Assembly (NCBI GenBank): GCA_023259175.1
Contig: JAHFQV010000002.1
Coordinates: 1-64,000, forward strand
Source of the DNA: Oxalobacteraceae bacterium
GTDB taxonomy: Bacteria > Pseudomonadota > Gammaproteobacteria > Burkholderiales > Burkholderiaceae_D
Direction: 5' to 3'
DNA length: 64,000 bases
Position 1 is the first letter of the stretch; every line of letters begins with the position of its first letter. Below, piece by piece: positions 40,478 to 47,479 of this stretch. The position numbers were made by a program, and so were the translations under genes. The notes beneath the pieces are model-generated. The model was given only the letters and a program-made list of their open reading frames with translations, was not told the DNA's origin and searched no databases.

Positions 40478-43354
40478 ATGAGTGAAAGCATTCAAAAAAA
40501 TCTGTTACGGGTGAGACCACCTCGGGTAAAAATTACCTATGACGTTGAAACCGGCGACGCGATTGTAAAACGCGAACTGCCGTTCATCGTTGGCATTTTC
40601 GCCGATCTAGGGGGCGATGTCGCGGAAGACAAAGTAACGGCCTTTAAAGACAGGCGCATCAAAAATATTGATCGCGATAATTTTAACGACATCATGCGCT
40701 CAATAGGACCGCGTGCTAACTTGGGGCCGATACTCAAAGACCCGAGTTTGCTGGAGCTACGCGCCAGTGGCGATAGCGATGATACTCAACTCATTTTTAA
40801 TTCTTTAGACGATTTTGATCCTCTGCGCGTGGTGCTTGCCTTGCCAACTTTGGCGGCAAAATATCGTGCCCGAAGTCAGATTCGTGGCTTACAGTCGAAA
40901 GCGGAATGCAGCGACGCGCTCACCCACTATTTAGATACTTGGGTCGGTGCAGTACCCAGCAAAGATGTAGATGCACTGCAAACTGAATTACGCAAATCAC
41001 TCAGCGGTGATTTTGCTGCCGGGGTCAAAAAAGAAGATTTGCGTTACGGCTTATTTGCCCTTAAAGACAAAATCTCAGGCTACAGCACGGCCAAGTCCAA
41101 TGTCTTAAGCCCCGATGATTTAGCACTGGCCATTAAAAACTCAAAAGCCAATAGCGATGCATTGAGCAAGGTCGCCAAAACGGCGCAAGATGCAGCCGCT
41201 GCGGCACCAACCGACACCGCCTTGGCGACTAGGGCGGCCGATGCCAAAAAAGCGGCCGATGATGCCGCCGCCAATCCGCCCACAGACGGGAAATCGGCAC
41301 TCAATACTGCAACCACCATGCTGGTTACAGAAATGAAAAAATGGATGCTGCTTGCCAAGAGTAATTACGACCCAACTTTGCCCGCAGACATCGCAGAAAT
41401 CGAAGCTGGAATACCTTACGCCGAGCTACTCGCGGGGGCCTTATCCGACACGGATACCCAGGAAAATCGTGGCCGTGTGAATGCGGTTATCGCAGCCTTG
41501 AGCGATCAAAGCACGAAATCAGATACCTCTTCACCAGAAGACATCAAGCGCTACGCATTGCGTGATCGTTGCCAAGTGCAGCTAGGCAAAAGCAACGCTG
41601 TCAACATGCTCACTGCGCTCGGAACACTGGACCTCAATGCTGATTATGACGACGCTAGTTGGGATCGCGCGATGTTATTACTGGGCTTGACCGAGCTTGA
41701 CGACACACAAGCGCTCGACAAATCCAGCTATGCTGACCCGAAAGACTACCAAGCGGCCTACACCTTAACCGATGCCCGCAGCCATGTTTTGTCGTATGCG
41801 GCTTATCTCCATGACACTAGCAATGCGGCGCGTAGTTCAGTGGTCGATAATGTTTTTCCTGTGCTCGAATTGGCTCGTACTGGAACGACCGGCACCGCCA
41901 CAGGTGTCGCACTACAAAGACTATCCTCTTTAGCCGAACAAGTATTGGCCAATTTGCAGGCCAAGGACAAACACTTATTGCGCGCCATGAGCAAAGGTGC
42001 GATGGCGATCATTGATGAACAAGTAGCGCTGATCGACCAATATCTCAGCCAGGCACTTTCAAGCATCATGCATTCAAGCAGCTTTAAAACGGCTGAGCAA
42101 ACATGGCGTGGCTTAGCTTATCTGGTGATGAATACCGAAACCAATGAGCTTTTGAAATTGCGCGTGTTAAACGTCAGCAAAGACGAGCTACGCAAGGACA
42201 TGGAAAAGGCCATCGAGTTTGATCAAAGCACGCTGTTCAAAATGATTTACGAAGCGGAATACGACACACTGGGCGGCAATCCCTACAGCCTTTTAGTCGG
42301 TGCCTACGAAATCGGTGCGAAGAACGATGATATCCAATTCCTAAAGAAAATCTCCACCGTCGCCGCTGCTGCGCACGCCCCTTTCATTGCTGCGGCATCG
42401 AGTGAAATGTTTGGCTTACCAAGTTATTCGACCTTAGACAAACCGCGCGACTTGGCCAAAATTTTTGAGGCCGAAGAACTCGAAGGCTGGCGCGAATTCC
42501 GCGATATGGAAGACGCACGTTATGTCTCACTGGTCCTGCCTCGCGCACTCATGCGTTTGCCTTACGGTGACCCCGTTAAACGCAATACACAACAATGTGA
42601 AGGTCTCAATTTCGAAGAACAATTAAGTTCAAGTAACCCGCAGATACGTTACAACGCCAATGGTGATGCAATTAGCTACTCAGCACCGGACACCAGTAAT
42701 TTCGTCTTCGGAAACGCGGCATTCTTGCTGGCACAAAGAATCACGCATGCATTCTCGCTCTATAGCTGGACCGCTGCGATTCGCGGTGTCGAAGGCGGCG
42801 GTTTAGTCGAAGGCTTGCCGATCTACACCTACGTTTCTGATTCCGGCACGACAGAAATTCTTTGCCCGACCGAAGTGGCCATCACTGACCGTCGCGAAAA
42901 AGAACTGAACGACTTGGGCTTTATCTCTTTGTGTCATCACAAAGGCAGTGGCAAGGCGGTATTTTTTGGTGGTCAAACGACCAATCAACCGAAAAAATAT
43001 TTCTCCGATTCCGCCAATGCCAATGCACGCATTTCAGCAATGCTGCCTTACATGCTCGCGGCATCCCGCTTTGCGCACTACATCAAAGTGATTATGCGCG
43101 ACAAAATCGGCAGCTTCCAAACCCGTGCCAACATCGAAAATTTCTTGAACTCATGGATCGCCAATTACGTACTGTTGGACGACAACGCTTCACAAGAAAT
43201 CAAGGCCGCTTATCCACTACGTGCCGCCTCCGTCGTCGTTACCGAAGTTCCGGGGCAACCTGGTGTATTCCGCGCTACGGCTTTCTTAAAACCACACTTC
43301 CAATTGGAAGAATTGACGACTTCGATTCGTCTGGTTGCAGAATTACCGAGCTAA
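40478..43354 (+). CDS. tssBC: Fused T6SS sheath protein TssB-TssC with large central insert
   Basis: A 958-residue protein carrying both sheath subunits in one frame. Start ATG 40478 follows GAGG with a 7-base spacer. Residues about 1-160 match TssB/VipA: VRPPRVKITYDVETG, ELPFIVGIFADLGG, FKDRRIKNIDRDNFNDIM, FNSLDDFDP. Residues about 510-958 match TssC/VipB: DQYLSQALSSIMHSSSF, TWRGLAYLVMNT, YSLLVGAYEIG, RDMEDARYVSLVLPR, FGNAAFLLAQRI, YLRAASV-like C-terminus. Between them lie about 345 residues that I do not recognise, including an Ala/Lys/Asp-rich low-complexity stretch (about 230-270). Sheath subunits are normally separate genes that assemble around Hcp and contract. Hcp is encoded 46 bases downstream. 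Confidence 0.88.
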   Translation: MSESIQKNLLRVRPPRVKITYDVETGDAIVKRELPFIVGIFADLGGDVAEDKVTAFKDRRIKNIDRDNFNDIMRSIGPRANLGPILKDPSLLELRASGDSDDTQLIFNSLDDFDPLRVVLALPTLAAKYRARSQIRGLQSKAECSDALTHYLDTWVGAVPSKDVDALQTELRKSLSGDFAAGVKKEDLRYGLFALKDKISGYSTAKSNVLSPDDLALAIKNSKANSDALSKVAKTAQDAAAAAPTDTALATRAADAKKAADDAAANPPTDGKSALNTATTMLVTEMKKWMLLAKSNYDPTLPADIAEIEAGIPYAELLAGALSDTDTQENRGRVNAVIAALSDQSTKSDTSSPEDIKRYALRDRCQVQLGKSNAVNMLTALGTLDLNADYDDASWDRAMLLLGLTELDDTQALDKSSYADPKDYQAAYTLTDARSHVLSYAAYLHDTSNAARSSVVDNVFPVLELARTGTTGTATGVALQRLSSLAEQVLANLQAKDKHLLRAMSKGAMAIIDEQVALIDQYLSQALSSIMHSSSFKTAEQTWRGLAYLVMNTETNELLKLRVLNVSKDELRKDMEKAIEFDQSTLFKMIYEAEYDTLGGNPYSLLVGAYEIGAKNDDIQFLKKISTVAAAAHAPFIAAASSEMFGLPSYSTLDKPRDLAKIFEAEELEGWREFRDMEDARYVSLVLPRALMRLPYGDPVKRNTQQCEGLNFEEQLSSSNPQIRYNANGDAISYSAPDTSNFVFGNAAFLLAQRITHAFSLYSWTAAIRGVEGGGLVEGLPIYTYVSDSGTTEILCPTEVAITDRREKELNDLGFISLCHHKGSGKAVFFGGQTTNQPKKYFSDSANANARISAMLPYMLAASRFAHYIKVIMRDKIGSFQTRANIENFLNSWIANYVLLDDNASQEIKAAYPLRAASVVVTEVPGQPGVFRATAFLKPHFQLEELTTSIRLVAELPS

Positions 43355-43400
43355 TTTAAGCCCAATACACTAGAAAACTTTTTTAAATTTTGGAGTCAAC

Positions 43401-44009
43401 ATGGATCTCATACTTTTACAACCCGGCAATCCCGAAGTCTTCGGTGGAAAGAATGGCTGGAAAGACGGCGGCAGTTTGATTGACGGCCTAGCTTGGACGT
43501 CGGACGGAAAAGCCACCAAGGCGCAAGATGGCAGCAAAGGCGGCGATGTCTCTTTCGGCCAATGTCTAGAGCTCGTCTCTATGCATCAGGGTATGAAACA
43601 ACAAATCACCACCGATGTCAGTAATTCTGCTCGCACCTCCGGTCGGCCTGTCATCACTGAATTTACTTGCGTCAAATACGTCGATAAGACCTCGGTCAAA
43701 TTTTATGAATATTGCCTACGTGCCGAACCCCTAGGTACCGGCAAGGACCATCCGACCAAGATTTTCATCGCACGTAACTCGGGTGATAAAACAGCGAACA
43801 TCATCACCATCGAATTACGCGATGCGATTATCAGCGAGATTCAATTTCAATCGCATCCAGATGATATGCCGACCGAACAATTTAAGCTCAATTTTACCGA
43901 GATTTTGTGGACCTATTCAGTGCAGCGTGCTGATACTGGTAGCGCGGGTAATCTCTCTGCGGGTTGGAGTATTGCGCGCAATCGCCCTATCGGTAAATTT
44001 ACTGATTGA
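43401..44009 (+). CDS. hcp: T6SS inner-tube protein Hcp (TssD)
   Basis: A 202-residue tube protein whose hexamers stack inside the sheath and are ejected on contraction. ATG 43401 has GGAG five bases upstream. Typical Hcp elements: LELVSMHQGMKQQ, SGRPVITEFTCVKYVDKTSVKFYEYCL, IFIARNSGDKTANIITIELRDAIISE, FKLNFTEILWTYSVQ. It is some 30-40 residues longer than common Hcp, with the extra sequence near the N-terminus (GKNGWKDGGSLIDGL) and C-terminus. The gene follows the sheath fusion closely and precedes tssE. Confidence 0.93.
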   Translation: MDLILLQPGNPEVFGGKNGWKDGGSLIDGLAWTSDGKATKAQDGSKGGDVSFGQCLELVSMHQGMKQQITTDVSNSARTSGRPVITEFTCVKYVDKTSVKFYEYCLRAEPLGTGKDHPTKIFIARNSGDKTANIITIELRDAIISEIQFQSHPDDMPTEQFKLNFTEILWTYSVQRADTGSAGNLSAGWSIARNRPIGKFTD

Positions 44010-44063
44010 TTACGAAAAAAATCGTGTTGCGCAAATTTTAGCCAGATCGGATGAAAACAGTCT

Positions 44064-44453
44064 ATGCAATTCTTTTTTGAACGACTGGCCGAACGCCACA
44101 CGAATTCTTTCGGATTGGAGAAACCGTTTCAAATCGAATCAGCAGTGCGTGCGCAAATCCAACGCATTGTCAGCTGTCGCCCGATTGATCCGACTTCCCT
44201 GCAATTTGATTTATTGGGGTTTGGCATGCCCAGCATCGTCGAAATCGCACAAGGAAATAAGGAGCAATTAAACCAATATGCGACGCGTTTGAAAGTACTC
44301 ATCGGTTTATATGAGCCGCGTCTCAAAAACGTACAAGTGGAATTAGCGCAAACAACCAATCAAATCAGCCCCTATGACCTACAAGTCATAGGTGTCTTGA
44401 TACATGACGGTGAGCCGCGCCCATTCCATTTTCAACTTGATTCCTCACACTAA
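44064..44453 (+). CDS. tssE: T6SS baseplate protein TssE
   Basis: A 129-residue gp25-like baseplate component. The conserved early FFERL segment, the mid-protein PIDPTSLQFDLLGFGMPSI block, and the EPRLKNVQVEL segment fit the TssE/gp25 family. It caps the sheath end at the baseplate. It lies between hcp and tssF in the usual order for this type of cluster; the sequence is divergent from the best-known TssE proteins, so position adds to the call. Confidence 0.87.
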   Translation: MQFFFERLAERHTNSFGLEKPFQIESAVRAQIQRIVSCRPIDPTSLQFDLLGFGMPSIVEIAQGNKEQLNQYATRLKVLIGLYEPRLKNVQVELAQTTNQISPYDLQVIGVLIHDGEPRPFHFQLDSSH

Positions 44454-44483
44454 TTTTCTAAATCATTTTCTTAAGGCGATCAA

Positions 44484-46304
44484 ATGCAGTCCGATGGCAA
44501 TCAACTGAAAGATCATTTCCGATCCGAACTTTCCGCATTACGCGGCGAGGCGGCGGAGTTTTCTGCCAGCCATCCCAATCTCGCACACGCCTTGGGACTC
44601 AATTCGCAACAAGCAACCGATCCGCAAGCGGAAATTCTTTTACAATCGTTTGCCTATCTAACGGGTCGCCTGCGTTACCAGCAAACGCTAGATCAAGCCG
44701 GTTTAGCCAATGCACTCATCGCATTTTTATATCCGCATCTTGAAGCACCGATTCCGTCCATGTTTATCGCGGAAATTACGCCCAAATCGGATAGCGCCGC
44801 CTTTACCAAAGAACAGGTTTTAGCCCGCGGACGCTATGTCAGTGCGATGGCCAACAACGATCAAGGCAATCAAGTCGAATGCCGCTTCCGCACCTGTTTT
44901 GAAACGCCCTTGCTTCCCTTAAACATCGATGCCATCGAACTCGTTCCGGCGATGGATTACGCGGCATTTCCTGAAGCGGAAAGCAAGCAATCGATCTTGC
45001 GCGTCAAAATTAAAACAGCGCATATGGGGCGCTTACAAACTAAGGGAAAACAAAGGCTGCGCTTCTACATCAACAGCAATGAAGAATACGCATTTCGAAT
45101 TTACGACTGCCTTTCCAATTTTTTGTGCGGTATCGCCATTCATGTCCCGGGATCAGGCAATCTCATCATGAGCGAACTCAATCAATTTCGCTGGTTAGGC
45201 TTTTCCGATGACGAGGCCATGCTCGACCTCAATCCCCACACCCATCCAGGCTACCGGGTCTTGCAAGAGTATTTTTCGTTTCGCGACAAATTTTTATTTT
45301 TTGAAGTCAGCGGCTTGGATTTTTCCACGGTACAGACCGAATTCGATTTACTGTTTTTCCTAAATATGCCCTACGACAGTACATTAGGACTGTCTGTCAA
45401 TAGCCTCAAACTCAATTGTGTGCCTATGATCAATTTGTTCGCACGCCGTCTGGAACCGATTGCCTTAGATCAGACCGAGTACGAATACCGCCTGCAAGGT
45501 GATATTGAAAACCATCGCTATTGCGAAATTCATTCTGTCTTATCGCTAGAATCGATAAAACCTGATGGCGGTCCACGTCCGATCACACCGTACTTTGACC
45601 TCGATCAAATTAGCGCCTTGGAAGATCAAGACTATTTTTTTGTGACGCGCCGCGAACCAAGTCAATCAAGTAACATCCCCGGCTCAGAATTATTTGTCTC
45701 ACTCCTCGACAGTCAATTTGATACGACCCAATTATTAGATGAGGTCATCGGCGGTAAGGCGCTCTGCACTAACCGTAGACTGGCCGAGCAACTTCGGCCC
45801 GATAGCAAGCTCTACCTCGAAGGCAGCGGGCCCATCGATAAGATCACGGCACTCAATAAGCCGACCTTGCATTTCCTTCCCGACTTGGTTGGCGCACGCC
45901 CCTGGGCGCTGGTATCCCAGCTTGCGCTCAACCACCTTTCACTGGCGGAAGGTCCGCACGCATTACGCGCGCTCAAGGAAATTTTACGCCTGCATGTGGG
46001 TGGAAGCCGGGTTCAAGGTCTACGTGAAATCGATGGAATCAATGCCCTACATTGCCGTCAAGTGACGCGGCGCATGGGGCAAGAAAATTGGCGTGGCTTT
46101 GTACGCGGCATGCATATCACCTTAGAAATGGACCCACGCAAATTTGAACGCGGCAGTGCAACTTTGTTCTGTTCCGTATTAAGACATTTTTTCTGCCTCT
46201 ATGCGACGGTCAATAGTTTGATCGAAGTGAGTATGGCGAACCAAAATAACAATGGAAGTGAAAAGCAATGGCAAGCTATGGTTGGCGCACAAAAGTTTCT
46301 GTGA
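44484..46304 (+). CDS. tssF: T6SS baseplate protein TssF
   Basis: A 606-residue baseplate wedge protein (VasA/ImpG). Typical N-terminus: HFRSELSALRGEAAEFSASHPNLAHALGL, then EILLQSFAYLTGRLRYQ and ALIAFLYPHLEAPIPSM. Later regions: FRWLGFSDDEAM, RDKFLFFEVSGLDFS and FSLAEGPHALRALKEILRL-like repeats ending with the VTRRMGQENWRGFVRG block. The gene end overlaps tssG by 37 bases, so the two are translated together, consistent with their joint wedge complex. Confidence 0.95.
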   Translation: MQSDGNQLKDHFRSELSALRGEAAEFSASHPNLAHALGLNSQQATDPQAEILLQSFAYLTGRLRYQQTLDQAGLANALIAFLYPHLEAPIPSMFIAEITPKSDSAAFTKEQVLARGRYVSAMANNDQGNQVECRFRTCFETPLLPLNIDAIELVPAMDYAAFPEAESKQSILRVKIKTAHMGRLQTKGKQRLRFYINSNEEYAFRIYDCLSNFLCGIAIHVPGSGNLIMSELNQFRWLGFSDDEAMLDLNPHTHPGYRVLQEYFSFRDKFLFFEVSGLDFSTVQTEFDLLFFLNMPYDSTLGLSVNSLKLNCVPMINLFARRLEPIALDQTEYEYRLQGDIENHRYCEIHSVLSLESIKPDGGPRPITPYFDLDQISALEDQDYFFVTRREPSQSSNIPGSELFVSLLDSQFDTTQLLDEVIGGKALCTNRRLAEQLRPDSKLYLEGSGPIDKITALNKPTLHFLPDLVGARPWALVSQLALNHLSLAEGPHALRALKEILRLHVGGSRVQGLREIDGINALHCRQVTRRMGQENWRGFVRGMHITLEMDPRKFERGSATLFCSVLRHFFCLYATVNSLIEVSMANQNNNGSEKQWQAMVGAQKFL

Positions 46305-47479
46305 CCCGCGAGCTAGCGACGCAATACAGTCAGTTCAATCCATTTCAATTGATACGACTCTTGCAGCGCAAGCCTAAGGATGCACACACAGGTGAGACCC
46401 TCGCGGTTTGGCCTATGGATCAGCGCTTTCGCTTTAAGGCCAATCTCTCTTCCGCGTTTGCGGGCAATGAAATTTTTCGACTCCAACCAGAACAAGATGT
46501 CCCGTGTGCGAATGACACCCAAGCCAAACGTCGAGTCCATGCGACGCACAAAGCACCGCGCTTAGTCATCCATGCCAATGATTACTGCATTGCAGGTAGC
46601 TTAGGTCCCTTACCAAGCACCTATACCGAATGGATACGATCGCAAGAAAAAATGCGCGAGAAGTCGATGTCGCATTTTCTGGATATGTTCAATCAACGTC
46701 TGCAAGTGCTGCGCTACGAACAGAAATTAAGCCAAGTCATCGCCCTGAACAATCGTGCACCACAAGACACGCACCACGCGACCTGTTTGGCTTCCTTAAT
46801 GGGTGTCAATCAGGTCAATATCGAGAATCAGATTCCACTCAACAAGCGCAATATCCTGGCCCTAGCAGGCATGCTGAGTAATCAAAGACGCAGCCTGCCG
46901 GTACTTAAACAAATTTTGACGCTCTGTCTGGGTTCACCGATCACCCTGCATGAATTAGCCGGCGCATGGATACAGTTAGAAACCGAAGACCTGACGGTAT
47001 TGGGCAAACGCAATCACCAGCTTGGCATGGGCGCGAGCCTAGGTTCCCGCGTCTGGGATCAACAAGCGCGCATCGTGATTGATATCGGCGAATTGACTTA
47101 CGCTCAATATTGCCGCCTACTGCCTTTTAATACCGAAGTTATCACCCAACATGATCATAGCTATTTTGATTTATTTGTATCGATACTGCGACTACTCACC
47201 GATCGCGTATGCGACAACGTCATTCGCCTAGCGATTAAAACCACGCAGATTCCGCTAGCCTACTTAATTGGTACAACCAAGCCGAGTGGCACGCTGAATG
47301 GAGGGGCCAGCCCAACAGCAACACAACATATAGGCATGCGCTTAGGGCAAACGGCATGGCTCAAGTCCGATCAAACCGATAGCAAGGTCATCCCCTTCAA
47401 AAATCACGCCAATCGCAGCACGCAGATCGGTGCCTGCTATGTCATTCCCGCTTACAGTGACAGGATAGTGCCACTATGA
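46268..47479 (+). CDS. tssG: T6SS baseplate protein TssG
   Basis: A 403-residue baseplate protein (VasB/ImpH). The N-terminus (YSQFNPFQLIRLLQRKP) and FLDMFNQRLQVLRYE segment are typical, as are NQRRSLPVLKQILTLCLG, QLGMGASLGSRVWDQQARIVIDIG and the TYAQYCRLLPF block. The C-terminal about 70 residues (after IPLAYLIGTT) are less conserved and end with a possible extension. It starts inside tssF and its stop overlaps the vgrG start (ATGA). Confidence 0.93.
   Translation: MASYGWRTKVSVTRELATQYSQFNPFQLIRLLQRKPKDAHTGETLAVWPMDQRFRFKANLSSAFAGNEIFRLQPEQDVPCANDTQAKRRVHATHKAPRLVIHANDYCIAGSLGPLPSTYTEWIRSQEKMREKSMSHFLDMFNQRLQVLRYEQKLSQVIALNNRAPQDTHHATCLASLMGVNQVNIENQIPLNKRNILALAGMLSNQRRSLPVLKQILTLCLGSPITLHELAGAWIQLETEDLTVLGKRNHQLGMGASLGSRVWDQQARIVIDIGELTYAQYCRLLPFNTEVITQHDHSYFDLFVSILRLLTDRVCDNVIRLAIKTTQIPLAYLIGTTKPSGTLNGGASPTATQHIGMRLGQTAWLKSDQTDSKVIPFKNHANRSTQIGACYVIPAYSDRIVPL

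Noticed and set aside
40478-43354. Possibility that tssB and tssC are two genes joined by a sequencing error
   Set aside because: The frame is continuous for 958 codons including the insert, with coding-like composition throughout. A single indel could not create an in-frame 345-residue linker; still listed as a check.
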